Below are positions 1 through 12,600 of a DNA stretch of 64,000 nt, one piece after another; within the stretch, counting starts at the first letter, position 1, and every line of letters begins with the position of its first letter. The notes beneath the pieces were generated by a model. That model was not told the DNA's origin and ran no database searches. It saw only the letters and a list, made by a program, of their open reading frames with translations. The translations under genes and the position numbers were made by a program. Source of the DNA: Zygnema cylindricum (taxonomy: Eukaryota; Streptophyta; Zygnematophyceae; Zygnematales; Zygnemataceae). The DNA lies in contig JBBHKE010000855.1 of NCBI GenBank assembly GCA_037447655.1, positions 124,001-188,000 of the forward strand, in the 5' to 3' direction.

Positions 1-2889
1 ACGGTTGCGTGCAAGGAAAAATGCCGCGTCACTCAATTCCCACTAGCACTAGCGTCATCACTGAACCACTTGCACTTGTACACACGAACGTGTGTGGTCC
101 CATACGCACTCGTAGCTGCAGTGGATCCCTGTATTTTGTCACTTTTATTGACCACGCCACTCGTTTTTCACACGTTTATCCAATTTGTCATAAATCTGAA
201 GCTTTTGCTCGATTTGAGGAGTTTAAGGCGTTGACATAAAATTTTCACAACTAACGTCTCAAGGTCTTGCGCAATGACAACATTGGCGAATTTTTGTCCA
301 ACCAATTTTTTGAATTTCTCATTCAACATGGAATCTCGCGTCATATAACGGCGCCTCGGACGCCACAACAAAACAACATTGCAGAAAGGTACAATCGAAC
401 ATTACATAACATGTCACGCTCCATGCTGTACTTGCAAATTTGCCTTATGAATTTTGGGGAGAGGTTGTCGTTTGCGCAAATTACTTACGCAATCTTTGTC
501 CCACTAACGCTTTACCAAAATCTAGTCCAATGGAAGCATGGTCCTCCGTCAAACCAGATATATGCCACTTTGTAATCTTTGGTTGTGAAGCGTGGTATAA
601 AGACCTCCTCCATTCAGACGCACAATTGGGCGCTCGTGCATTTTGTGGCATTTTCGTTGGGTACGCTCCAAATTCCAAAGCGTACCGCATTTGGAGTCCT
701 TCTCAGCATCTCGTCATCACCACCAGAGAAGTAACTTTCAACAAAACGCCACTTTTCTAAACCTTGTCTCGTATACCATTCCCTTCACCTCTTCCCCTAT
801 TATCCGAATTTCCTTCCCTCACCCATTTGACCCTCTTCCCACAAACCTTCCCCGTCAATCTTTTCAACCATATGAATTCACCTACCTTACACCTCCCCAC
901 CCCTCTCCTCTTAATCCTCCCATATTTTTTCACTCATCATCTTCAAGTCACCCTCCTCCATCTTGTCCTACCCCCCTTGTTTTCCCAACTGCTCCCATCA
1001 CTCCTGCCAGCCACTTAGCTGCCCTTCCTCTTCATCCTATCACAAAATTTGAAGATAATTCCTCCTCTCCCCCTCTTTCCCAAGATGATCCTCTTTTTGA
1101 CAATCTTTCTCCCACAATATTTTCACACTCACCTTTTTTCTGGGGCCTTTTGGTCCTCTTGAGCCTTCACTTCCCGAGCTTGAGCCTTCCTCGCTTCTTG
1201 ACCCTTCTCTTTTACCTCGCCAAAACCCAACACGCTCTAGAGTTCCCCCCTCTTGGCTTATTAGTTCCATAGGCCATGCCTCACTAGCTTAAGATTACTC
1301 GGCTGGGGCCTCTGCCTCTTTTATTTCAGCCCCTCTCTCACTCAAAGCTGCCCTAAAACGTCCTGATGCCTCCCTTTGGAAAATCGTCGCTGATGGTGAA
1401 TTCAATGCCTTACTTTCCAACAAAACATGGAATCTTGTTCCCCCTCCCTCGGAAGAAAGGCAATCGGTTCGAAATGGGTTTTCCGTGTAAAACAAAAAGC
1501 GGATGGATCCGTGGACAAATACAAAGCTCGCTTGGTGGCGAAGGGCTTTTTCCAAATCAAAGGTATAGATTTCATTGAAAACTTTGCTTCTGTTGCCCGG
1601 TTGACATCTATCCGCACTTTACATGCTTTAGCTGCAGAACATGATTTCCATGTTCATCATATGGATGTTAAGAATGCCTTCTTAAATGGGATCTTTTCTG
1701 AGGACATTTACATGCATCAGCCTGAAGGCTATATTTCCCCTGGATCTAAACATTTCGTTTGCCATCTCATTAAAAAAATCAATGGATTAAAGCAACCCCC
1801 CCGTGTATGGAACCATACCATAAATGCCATTATGCGGAAAAAGGATTTACCCGAATTGATGCCGATTTTAGCATTTACTCTCGTGGCTCTGGCACCTCCT
1901 TGATCATTGTTGCCATCTTTGTCGACGATCTCCTTCTTGTTGGTCCTTCCCTCTCTAAAATCTCCACTATCAAATCTCTCCTTCAGACCCATTTCGACAA
2001 AGCCGATCTAGGTGAGCTCACTTATTATTTGGGCATTCAAGTTTCTCGTAATCGCTCGGCTCGCACCCTCTCGATGTCTAAGGAGATCTTTATCTCTGAT
2101 CTTTTGTAACGCTTTGGCATGGCAGAGTGCTCCTCCCTTTCCACTCTTTTAGATGCCAATGCCCATCTACTTCCTGCCACTGACTCCCTTCTCTCCCCCT
2201 CCCTCCATGCCACTTACCGCTCGATGGTCCGGGCCTTTATTTACGCCATGCAGGCCACCCGCCCTGACATTGCCACAGCTATCACTAAACACAGTCAATT
2301 CCTTCAACGTCCTTCTCTTGATTATCTTGCCGCAATCAAACCTGTCTTTAATTATCTATAGGGCACTAAAACTCTTTGTCTCACTTATTCTTCCTCTGGC
2401 TCTAGTGCTCTTACGGGTTTTGCTGATTCAGATTGGGCACAAGATGAGCTTTCCCGCCGTTCCACCACTGGCTCATGCTTCTTTTTGGGCAGTGGTCTTA
2501 TCTCTTGGTCATGTAGAAAGCAACCTACCACGGCATGCTCCAACACTGAGGCGGAATATATGGCCGCTTGTCACGCCGCCAAGGAAGTTGTTTGGCTTCA
2601 CACCCTGCTTTCCAATCTTGGGTTTCCCCCTTTAGCCCCTACTCCTATTTTTTCCTATTCCCAAGGAGCCTTTGCTTTGATTCGCAATCCTGTTCACCAC
2701 AAACAGACGAAGCAGATCGACATTAAGTATCATTACTCTCGGGAGCGGGTCGAAGATGGCACTCTCCAATTTTTTTATGTCAAATCCGCCGATCAAGTGG
2801 TCGATTATCTCACCAAGGCTCTTCATCGCCCTCACTTTGAGCAGCATCGCCTCTCCTCTGGCCTTCCTCTTCCTTTTCCTCCTGGCTAA
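1..2889 (+). pseudogene. Copia pol pseudogene (integrase, RT, RNase H)
   Basis: Integrase core runs from about 9 to 760. The first catalytic Asp of the usual HTDxxGP motif is Asn (HTNVCGP, about 85-105). The later Asp is kept in LRNDN and the Glu in NNIAERYNRT. A TAA at 237-239 and a frame change near 440-570 break it. A Ser/Pro-rich linker follows to about 1300. RT (about 1330-2110) keeps KARLVAKGF, MDVKNAFLNG and the FVDDLL active site, but the frame shifts near 1830 and TAA stops it at 2107. TAG at 2359 precedes RNase H, which keeps GFADSDWA and TEAEYMA. The last frame ends at 2889. Several independent lesions mean an old, dead copy. Family assignment is firm; exact lesion positions are approximate. 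Confidence 0.9.
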
Positions 2890-2928
2890 ATTTCCTTTGT
2901 TTTCATCTCAATCTACTTCCTAGCTTTC

Positions 2929-2941
2929 GCTTGAGGGGGGG
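2929..2941 (+). other. Polypurine tract
   Basis: GCTTGAGGGGGGG directly before the LTR's TG. This is the usual plus-strand priming site of LTR elements. Confidence 0.65.
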
Positions 2942-3250
2942 TGTTAAAGGGACATTTAGCGTCAGTTTATTTTTGTCTTGCCCGTACTTTTCTTACGTCG
3001 GTCTAGTCTTGTTGACCGTCTTATCCGAAAGACTCACTTTTGGTCCTGTCTGTACTTTTATACGTCGGTCCAGTCTTTCTTTTTGTCCTACATACATTTA
3101 TTTGAATCTAGACTAGGATCCCTTTGTTATAGCGCACCGTAGAGCGCTTAGACTCCACATTAATTAGCATTGTATATTTTGTATATAAGTGACTCTTCTC
3201 AACTTAATGAAATTATCCCAAATACAAATCAATTCCTCTCTCCAATGCAT
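2942..3250 (+). repeat. 3' LTR of the copia element
   Basis: Starts TGTTAAAGGG directly after the polypurine tract. It contains two near-copies of a 28-bp segment at about 2984-3011 and 3051-3078 (both contain ACGTCGGTC and AGTCTT), as seen for LTR enhancer repeats. TATATAA at 3182-3188 is a plausible promoter. The 3' boundary is not certain. Confidence 0.65.
3182..3188 (+). promoter_or_regulatory. Candidate TATA box in LTR
   Basis: TATATAA in the LTR about 60 bp before its likely end, at the position expected for the U3/R promoter. No expression evidence. Confidence 0.4.
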
Positions 3251-3379
3251 TGATCTTTCTCTTGTGTATAATTTCATGGCTTCCGCCATTCCACCTCCAA
3301 TACTTTTCACAGGAAGCCATGTCTTGGCCTCGATGAGCATAGTGGGAGCATGTTAACGCTCCAAAGGGATATGATGGAT

Positions 3380-3570
3380 TTTTTTTTTCAATTATGATTT
3401 TGTCATTATCCAATTTGAAATACAAAAATGGTTATTTTTTGCTTCAATTCTGAATTTATCATTATTAAATGTTGACATACAAAAATGATTTTTTTTTTTC
3501 AATTGTGATTTTGTCATTATTCAATTTTGACATTCAAAAATGGTTATTTTTTTCTTCAACTGTAAAATTG
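3380..3570. repeat. Tandem repeat, about 57-63 bp, three copies
   Basis: Three imperfect copies of a T-rich unit with the shared core GATTTTGTCATTAT, then CAAAAATGGTTATTTTTT. Non-coding. A GC-rich block with many CGs (about 3600-3735) follows in otherwise AT-rich DNA; nothing recognisable is encoded there or on to 4415. Confidence 0.6.
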
Positions 3571-4423
3571 TGAATGGTGACCTTTTGTAATAGGGGTAAG
3601 CGTCGACATTGCGGAGGGAGGGGGACGGCGCTGACTTGGCGCCGACACGACGTCGGGAAGACACCAACGCTTAGAGACCGTCGGCGCTGCCTCGGCGCTT
3701 GCGACAAGTCTAGCGCCGCCGGGGCAGTCTAGTCGTTGGCGACGTGACAGTCTGATCGCTGGTTGCAGGTTCAACATCCAGCGAATCGTCGTTGGTTTCC
3801 ATTTAGATTTTTTTAAATTTTGATGAAGTTGTCACCGTATTTTTCCTTATAGATTAAATGTTTTACTATTTTCTAATTTTTATTTTTAGTATGGAGTCAA
3901 AGTCGGTCAACGCATTTTATAATTTTTGAACTTTGTTTCATGCGCATATTCGTTATTTTTTTGGCGTTTCATGCGTGCGTTTTATGCGCATGAGACATCT
4001 ATGGAAAAAACAGACTTCAAGTACATTTTTCACTATTGGCGTTAGAGCACTACAATACAGTACTGTATTGTACAATATTTTTTGGCGTCAGAGTACGAGG
4101 AAAAGGACAAGTACAAGCGGGGATGTAACAGACGCCAGCCTGAACTCCCGGCGTTGTCAACCTAAATAGTGTTTTGTATCGTATACAATGTACAGCGATG
4201 TATCGCGATCTTGGTAAAATGTATCCTTGGGAAATTATAATATCGATTTTTATCGGCTTCATGACAAGACGGTTTTTACAACAATACATTTTTATAGTTA
4301 GTGAATTTCCTAGTTGTTAACAACACTCTACTTCAGTGTGGTTAACCTAGTTCGTTGAATCGACTTAAATGAACGCCTCCAATTCGCTTCGTTTTTACTA
4401 TCCTTTTTCAACCTTCTAAATAG

Positions 4424-5227
4424 TAGTGTTGTGTATCGGTAAAGATTTGCCGATAACCAATATGGGCCTTTTTTCGGGTTGCCAATAATCGATATATCGG
4501 TACGCTATATAGATATCGGTGTTATCACCGATTATTAACAAATAATATCGGTAGTTCGTGGGCGATAAGTGTACGGACAGTACATATAAATGTATGGCTT
4601 GTACACTCAACTATACGTGTTATTCCCCGTACGCGCCGCGAACCCCCTTCCCCCCGACTTCGGTAAAAAATCGCGATATTTCCTCTATTATTTATACTTT
4701 AAGGGGGTTTTACTTAGGTTCCACGCTCCCATACCCGTCCAAAATGTCCTTTTAACTGTTTTTTTTTTGGCAAGGTTAGTTACGCCCTCATATCACTTCC
4801 ATGGTGGCAATAAATGGCGGCAGTCTGACAAATGTGTTTGTCTGCTCTGTTCATCTGCTTCTCAAAAAAGTTTGATTTACAAATTTACAACGTAATGTAA
4901 TATTTTCGTTTTGGTACTATAGTTTTATAACTATAAAGTATTGTTATAAATTTGTCAACGTTTATGTATTGCGCTCTCCGTAATAAATTTCAATTAAACG
5001 GATACGGAACAATTTCTTATACGTGGCATGCCACGGTATATAAAGTCAATAATATAATACAGTATAATATAAAGTATTATTGTATGCATATTATGTTTTT
5101 AAAAAGTCATCGTCGATATGGAATTTGTTGGTCTCGGGCCGATATATCGGGACAAAGACTGTTTGATAACCGATAATTATTGGTATCAGTGTTATCGCGA
5201 TAAATTTTTTACCGATACACAACACTA
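4424..5227. mobile_element. hAT-type MITE (TAGTGTTG termini)
   Basis: 804-bp element with terminal inverted repeats TAGTGTTGTGTATCGGTAAA and its complement. It is flanked by a perfect 8-bp duplication CTAAATAG at 4416-4423 and 5228-5235. The 8-bp target duplication and TAGTGTTG end are hallmarks of hAT elements. The interior is rich in CGATATATCG-like palindromes and has no transposase frame. Confidence 0.9.
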
Positions 5228-5290
5228 CTAAATAGGTCACAAAACTTCTCGCTTTATTAGCCCTTTCAATCTTGAATTTGGTTTGTAATG

Positions 5291-5493
5291 TACACCGCGA
5301 ATCGTTATTAGCGTTATGAACTCTATATCGGCACCCCAAAATTTTGACATTAATACCTTAAAAAGAATAAACTACACTATTTAAGGTCGTGGACCATAAT
5401 CTGCCACGTCTCCTGGCTCTAAATTAGAATGAATGACGCTAATTTTTTCTTTACACTAATAATTTCTCAACGCTAATAACGATGCGCGGTGTA
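5291..5493. mobile_element. TA-TIR MITE, family A (203-bp type)
   Basis: TIRs TACACCGCGAATCG / CGATGCGCGGTGTA, flanking TA, no ORF. The interior carries GTGGACCATAATCTGCCACG, a core shared in either orientation with several family members here. A second copy of identical length lies at 60114-60316. Confidence 0.85.
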
Positions 5494-5518
5494 CTGTATA
5501 AACCTTTTGTCGAAAAAC

Positions 5519-6721
5519 CATAGTTGTTCAAATCGCGCGATTTTTTCATTTTTTCCGATTTTTACGTATTAGGGTGAAGTTCCATCAAGCGAAAAGTGGC
5601 GTTTCTAACAGAAATCCGTGACTCTCCGTACCAGATCGTACTGCCTATTTTGTTTTTATACGAAAACCAACATTACAGAGAATCTTGCCGATACTCTCCG
5701 GAGGTCTTGGAGGTAATACTGGCCGTCGGATGTTCATCTGCGATGAGTTCGCTTCAATTTTCTCTGCTAGACTCAACCCACTTCGACGAGGTGGGTTGGC
5801 ATACACAGAAAAAAAAATTGTGACACGGTGGACAATTAAGCTACGTGTCATGATGGAAAACCAACGAAAAATCTTAAGATTTGCACATGACACGCGGTTT
5901 CCAAAATATAAACGAAACTAAAAACGAAATTTCGTAACATTCCCTCGTCACGCTATTTTCGGTAACTTTTGTTCGTCACACTATTTCTGTCAAAGGACTT
6001 TCGTTATGTTCGAAAACTGAAACCCTTAAAAATGAGCTGGCGTCGTCTGCAAAATGTATAAAAGTTTTGTCGTATGGTCACGTCGTACGCAGGTACATGG
6101 TACGCAAGTCAAGATTTGAAGTTAAGTTTGTCGGTGCTTAGAATCTGAAAGATATTCAATATCGGATCGTTGCTCTCGTGGCTCCAGTCAATTTAGAACA
6201 CGTGGCTTACAGACTTTACGTGATGGAACTTCGACTCAATCGACCCGGTCTGTAGAGTTGGCCGTACAATTACAGAAACGTATGATGGAACTTCACCCTT
6301 ATTCATGACTTTTGAAAAAATCGCAAAAAAACGCGATGTTCTTTATGTCTTGTAAGTTGAACGGACAATTTACGAAAGCTGTATGATATTTTACGGTAAC
6401 TGTACGGTCTTTTACAAGAAACGTACGCAATTTGACGAAAAGATACGTTGCATGTATTAGTACTTTATGTTTGGTAAACTGAACAGGAAATTTACGGGAA
6501 ATGTACGAAATTTTAACGGAAATGTACGGAATATGACGAAAAGAGACGGAAATTGTACGGAAAATGTACAAATTGCGGTACATGTAAATTTCACATTTTT
6601 GTACATGTACGGAATAGTACGGAATCACAATCATTAACTATTTTTTCAAATCGACCTCCCCGATTTATACTTATTAGTTGCGCGTTTGAATCGTGCGTAA
6701 AATACGATTTGAACAACTATG
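5519..6721. mobile_element. hAT-type element, family B, with nested insert
   Basis: TIRs CATAGTTGTTCAAATCG and its exact complement. The 8-bp target duplication is CGAAAAAC (5511-5518 and 6722-6729). Interrupted by a 727-bp element with a TTA duplication at 5572-6298. No transposase. Other family B copies: 27663-28520, 37843-38625 and 38634-39565. Confidence 0.88.
5572..6298. mobile_element. TTA-target TIR element nested in family B
   Basis: TIRs GGGTGAAGTTCCATCA / TGATGGAACTTCACCC, with TTA at 5569-5571 and 6299-6301. A TTA duplication with a GGG-starting TIR fits PIF/Harbinger-like elements. The uninterrupted family B copies read straight through this site (TACGTATTGTACGTGAC), which confirms insertion. 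Non-coding. Confidence 0.82.
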
Positions 6722-6729
6722 CGAAAAAC

Positions 6730-9096
6730 CTAAAAATAGAAAACGTACTATACGTGTTCTTGGCGCACTTCGCCTATTCTACATTTTTACTCCTTTTGTA
6801 CGTATAAAAAATTTAAAATGCTGTATTTTATATTTACTCTTTCGACCTACACATATGACATAATACACGTACATGTGACACCTTTGCCCAAGAACACCCC
6901 GGTGTTGTTTCTCCCTGGCGTTGTTTCTCGTATCGCATCAGCCCGATGTCCGAGGCGCTAACAAGTCTTGCAAACGAGCCAGTGCATTCGATTTTTCCAA
7001 AATAATCCATAATGGAGACATCGATATGCTGCTTTTTCTTGCGAATGATCACTATACTTAACGAAGGTCCCACACTTGCATGGAGGCTTGTTCGAAACCC
7101 ATACTGTATGATTCAGTATTGCAAGATACAGGTAAGGTTCGTTAGTTTTCTCGCCCGTGGAGTGAAAGGTGTGAAACCCTCTTTCACACCGCGAAATGCC
7201 CCGTGCCTTTCACACTTTGCAAAATACCGCCCGCGTACCGCGGATTTTTAGGGTCACAGGGTTGTTGGTTGTGTTTTTAGTAAAAAAAACGAATGAGAAA
7301 AAAACCCTAAACATACTTATACTTGCGACGCGCCGCGCGGCGCGAGGCGTCGTAAACCGAAATTGGAGTGAAATACCGTCCAGATCATGATCCCGACATA
7401 CCGGTCTCGCCGCTATTCGGCATTTAAAAAAAAAAACAAAAAATGCTGCATATGCTGTATGCTTGAGAGCTCCCGTATGTTTGGCCCACGTGACGAATAC
7501 TCCGAAATATTTAGCGTTTGATTCAGTGCGACCCCATCCCCTCTCGTATGATTCTGTACGTAAAGCTTTTACAGTGTCGCCATTGGATGAAACCTTATCG
7601 CCGGCGACAGATATGCATAAAGGTTGACGAAGAGATTCACGTGTTCCGCTCTTTCTGCGTCCTTCTCTCAAAAAAACCACCTCCTACCTTATTTTTTCCC
7701 TTCCTTTATTTTTCACCTTTCAATTCAGTTTTCCTCTTCCCTCTTGTCATAAGTCGAACCTAGTATTTAAGAGAGTTAGCTCAAAATATGCCGAGTCAGG
7801 AATTAATCTTCCTAGAGTATTATACTTATACTTCAATACTTGAAAACATGTTTTTTTGTTTGTTTGTTTAAACAAACTTCAGCTTCCTAATCGTTTTAGT
7901 GGTTCGTTTTTGACATTTATACCGTTCTTAAATTTCCTTAACCTATAAATATATAAAAAGACTTCATTAAGAAAGCACGACGGTAAACCACCATGGGAAC
8001 ATAATTTGTGTGGCCAGGAAACAAAAAAACTGAAAGGCAAAGACGGAGCTGAAAAACCGAATGCAGTACTGCCGGATATGGGAAATGAATGGGTGTTCTC
8101 ACCTAATATTCCCCATTCTCCAATAGTCTTGTAACAAATGCGGTGACTATGTCCTGGGCCAAATACTGCCCTACCATTGAAAATGGCTGATCAGATAAGG
8201 CCGGCACAGTATTCACGAATCACATTAACAACAACGGTACATAAACTACCACTACAAAACATTGTATGCAACGACCATTTACTCATCCACAGTACATATC
8301 TATGTCAGTTCTGACCTAAGATAGTTTGATTTGACTTTTCCATGAATATTCACTTTCATTGGTATCCACAAACAGAACACAAACCAATTTGTCAAATATC
8401 GTCGGTGACAAATAAAATGTTGAAAAATAGGATCACCTAATTCAACTATGCATCAGCGAAAGCATTCAGAATTTTACAGACATCATGACAATTTCTGAAG
8501 CAATGGAAGTTGATCAAATAGATATATTTAATCGAACTTTTTACATCTTTTTCTTCCTCTACATCACTCCTTTGATATATTGTTAGCTATATCACACTCC
8601 CTCCTAAAATATTTATCCCAAAATACTAGAAGACAAAACTACACTTTCTCTCCTCACGTCACAAATCCCACTCAGATTCCACTTATGCAAAATTTGACAC
8701 TTAGACGCTGAATCAGATGTAAGCGCCTAACAAAGCATAGAATTAGTGCGCCAAACTTCTGTGTGACCTGGACATAAAACATCCACGGTCCTATGCGCAC
8801 TAAATAAATTACCAATCGTACAGGACCACCTATCGTACAGGACCACAAAGCAGCTGTACAGAAACGGAATAAAGACCTGACGCGACAACAAACTGAAACT
8901 GAACATAAAAACGTCACTTAAACAATAACTGTAACTGGACGGAAAGTTACACATCGACATCCTAACATAAAACACGTTTTCTTACAATGCAAGACAATCA
9001 ACAAAATTAACAAAAATGGACGCGCAGTAAAGTTAAGAGGATTTCATCTGTTCACAAAATTTGTGCCAGTTCGGCACATTAAAACAAACTTCAGTG
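6730..9096. other. Intergenic stretch, nothing recognised
   Basis: AT-rich intergenic DNA with only short chance frames. Minor structure: a GC-rich palindrome around 7327-7352, a T/G run near 7850-7875, and a direct repeat CGTACAGGACCAC near 8817-8848. No gene or RNA recognised. Confidence 0.5.
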
Positions 9097-9314
9097 TACT
9101 GTGAATTGTCATTAGTGTTAAGAAATAACTAGTACTACGACTGTTTAGTGTTAATAGTTCGAATTCCAGACCAAATTTGGAGGATTTTGAACCGCAAAAA
9201 CGAATAGCGTTAAAAAGAAAACATTTAGCATTAACAGCGCTATTTTGTGTTCAGAGGGCTGCAAAAACCGGGATGGAATCAATATTAGATACACTAATAG
9301 CGATCACCGGTGTA
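9097..9314. mobile_element. TA-TIR MITE, family A, diverged
   Basis: Left TACTGTGAATTGTCATTAG and right CTAATAGCGATCACCGGTGTA match the family A ends. It lies about 300 bp downstream of the NOC1/SWA2 stop codon. No ORF. Confidence 0.6.
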
Positions 9315-9507
9315 GTGCGGAGTCATTTTGGCTGTTTGACAATAGTCGACGAGCAGATGTGAACAAAACAAAAAAAACACCGATTATACTAACGGACTAC
9401 AAGATAAAAAAACATAACTCACTTTGTTGGGTTCCTAGCGTTTATTGCAGCATCACAAAATCTCCAAGGGTTTCAGCCAGCAAATACATCATTTTTGGAA
9501 AAGGACA

Positions 9508-9516
9508 TTATTTTAT
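9508..9516 (-). terminator. Candidate polyadenylation signal for NOC1/SWA2 gene
   Basis: ATAAAATAA on the minus strand, about 100 bp past the stop codon at 9614. It is close to AATAAA but plant signals are loose, so this is weak. Confidence 0.25.
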
Positions 9517-9613
9517 GGAATGATTTCTATGGCATTAACAGTATAACCACCTTTAGAGTAGGCAATCACTCCTAAACTATCCAATTCCTGGCCTTGTAAT
9601 TGAGAACAGTGCA

Positions 9614-12600
9614 TTACATCAGATGGGCATATTCCTCAGCACTGGCAAAGGGACTGGCTCCAGGCAATTTCCTACGTTTCGAGTCGCCTCCTAAACCGTT
9701 CCTATGCGTGCCTCTTTTATCTTTTTTTCTTGTTTCTTTCCCATCATCTTCACTCATAATGTCTTCCTCGTCTTCACTCGGCTCATCTCCAAAGTCCATA
9801 AACGTCACTGTATCTTTAGTACCGGACTTTTTCTTCTTGGCCTTTTTAACAGGATCTTCATCAGTCTGTTTCGTGTCCTTCGATCCTCTCCTTGATTTTT
9901 TCTGATTCATTTGCTCATCATTCACCACATCTTCACTTTCAATATCCAAATCACTTTCCAGGTCACCGTCCTCCATGTCATCATCCTCCCCTGACATTCC
10001 CAACTCTTCTGCCATTTCACCTTCAAGGAAGGCCTCTATATCTTCATCCTCCGACTCGTCACCTCCGACGATTTCATCACCAAACTCGTCCTTTCCGAGT
10101 TTTGCCTTTTTCCTGTCCACGTCTGTTCCTCCGTCAACTTCGTCCCCACTCTCTTCCACATCACTTCCTTCGCCATCCTCCTTCGCTTTTCCCTTCTTCT
10201 TCCTTCCTAACTCTGCCTTGGCCGAGTAAAACCGATGAAAGAAAGCGTCTTCTGCGGCGACTTCACTTTCCGCCAAAGTTGCAAATTCAACACTTCCGAT
10301 TGGAGCCTTTGCTTCAGATTTCGCTCCCTGCAGACAGTATCACGATTTAGGGTGTTGTTATTTGGTCTACAAAATGAGAAACATCAAACAAAACTTCTAC
10401 TGTGTTTATGGAATAAGAAACACAAATACAAAACCTCCACCTGGTTCATGGAATGTGAAACATCAATATAAAACCTTACCAATCTTGATCTCTCTAAGCT
10501 GTCAACTGCTATATGCTGATTAACAGTATCCCTACACTACTTAGTGTAAACTTATTTAAGCGAACTTTGAATTATAACACAATATAGAACCCTATCAATC
10601 TCGCAGAAGTTACAGAAGTGACAAGTTAATACGATAAACAAAGCATGGAATCCTTGTGTCACTTCAAGCTTTTCCTTCGGGAATTCTCAAAGAACACTAG
10701 TTCATTAAATTGCATGCGTGCTTTGACTATGATTCCAAGGAAAGCACCAGATATTGAATCAAGAAGTTGGATACAAAAACAAATGAGATGTGCATAGCGC
10801 TAATCACTTGAACCCTTCAACATTCCCTACAGCTTCCTTCAAAAAAGTCACTCGCTACCTAGCTAAAATTGTGGCGAGGAATATTAAAATGATCTGTCTG
10901 ACCCAAATATCCACACTAAATATTACCTTCAACGTGGGCTGCATGAGAGAACCTCCTCGAGTCCCGACAGCCGATGTTTCTTCCTCACCCTCTCGTCCCT
11001 TCGAGTGAGACTTAGGTTTTTTCTCCGCCAAACGGTCCAAAAACACTCCCAGCGTCAAATCCCTTAGCGGGTCTCCCCCATAGGAGATGCTCGACCCTGC
11101 GAGGAGAGTCCGCGCCATGGCCGCCACTGAAGGATGGGCATGGGCAGCCATGGCTTGGAGCTCCCACCAGCTCGCTCGATCTGCCCGGCTGTCAAATGGA
11201 ATAAAGGGAAGACCATAAAAGACTTCAAAATGGTGAAATATTTAGACAAACAGGCAGGTTTATAAAACATGAGAGTCTTCTTGTTTTGTGATTCAACTTA
11301 AAAACTGTCATAACATATGAGCACGGGCAGCCAGCTTGGAGCTCCCACCAGCTTGCTCAATCTGCCCGGCTGAAAACAAAAAAGTGGGACCCACAAGAGA
11401 CAAAAGCCGACAGAGACTAGAAGTGCATTGAAAGAAAGAAAAACAGACTAAGCCTGTAACAAGAAAAACAGACAGAGATTGGAAGAACATAAGAAATCAA
11501 AATGATGAAATATTCAGACAAACAGGTAGATTTATAAGAAAATGAAAATGATAGAACCTCTTGTCTCGTGAATCGAGTTAAAAACTGTCTCAACGGAGAC
11601 ATAAGCGAAAAAAAATTATTCTGCAAAGTCGGGGAAAGAAAGTCAGAGAGCATACCAAAAGGCAGGATCTCTGTGCCTCACATCATAACTTCGAGAAGTT
11701 GGCCATGAGACGTGTTTTCCTCCAGGCTCTAAAGGACCATCCGACAACAAGTTGACACCCTCTCCCTCTAAATGAATGTCACGTGACAAATTCTGCTTTT
11801 TCACACTCCTAATTTGCTGGCTTTCAGAGGGTTCTGCTTTTGTTTTCCCACTTCCTTTTCTATTTGCCATTTTCTCCTTGTCTATCCCACCTCTTTTATC
11901 ACCATTTAACTCATCCAGATCCTCATCATCTGCTGAATCCACATCAATACCCATGTCGATTTTCTCTCCAGAAAACTCCTCTTCTTGCTCGTCCTCCCCC
12001 TCTTCCTTCTCAATTCCAGCCCCTTCCTTTTCTGCTGTTTCTTCATTTGAAATGCTTCCCCCACCTTCCAGTATGTCCACAAAATGCTCTACATCCTCAT
12101 CATGGTCTTCGGGCTGGAGAACATGCTTCCTGCACATAAACGCTCCTCCAATGCTTAATCTATTATACTACACAGTATAAGAATTAACCAGCGATTCCTT
12201 CAAGTATGAAAATGTTTTTAATTGTACACCATGAATTGTTATTAGATTAGAAACACTAATTCAGAGTTGGTTTTCATGCACTCAACAAAATAACGTTAAA
12301 AAAGAATGTTTTCCACTTTTTGCCAATTCTTTAAAAGGTCAAAAAACAGCCACGTTATTCCAGCTGAATGAGTTGATGACATTAATATAAACCCCACGCT
12401 AATAATTTCTTTTACTCTAATAATGATTCACGATGTAGTTGTGAGTTGGAAAACTTTGATTCGGACAAAGAATGACTTACTGAAGGAAAAACCTAGCATG
12501 GGAGATTCGTAAATTTATATCAACGATAAAACAACACTGATTGCAAGCAGTGTCCTCAAGAATTATCGACAGCCATCCAAATCCAGCTATTACTCTAATC

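Larger units (their letters stand above)
1..3250 (+). mobile_element. Ty1/copia LTR retrotransposon, 5' part outside window
   Basis: Remains of a copia-type retrotransposon. Order is integrase core, Ser/Pro-rich linker, reverse transcriptase, RNase H, polypurine tract, 3' LTR, which is the copia (not gypsy) arrangement. Gag, protease and the integrase zinc finger would lie left of the window. The purine run ending at 2941 is followed by TGTTAAAGGG, the expected LTR start. The right LTR end is uncertain; a TG...CA end near 3249 is possible. Stops and frame changes in the coding part make it non-autonomous. Confidence 0.9.

Noticed and set aside
9704-10350. Plus-strand frames opposite NOC1/SWA2 exon 10
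   Set aside because: Antisense shadows of the acidic/Lys-rich coding exon.
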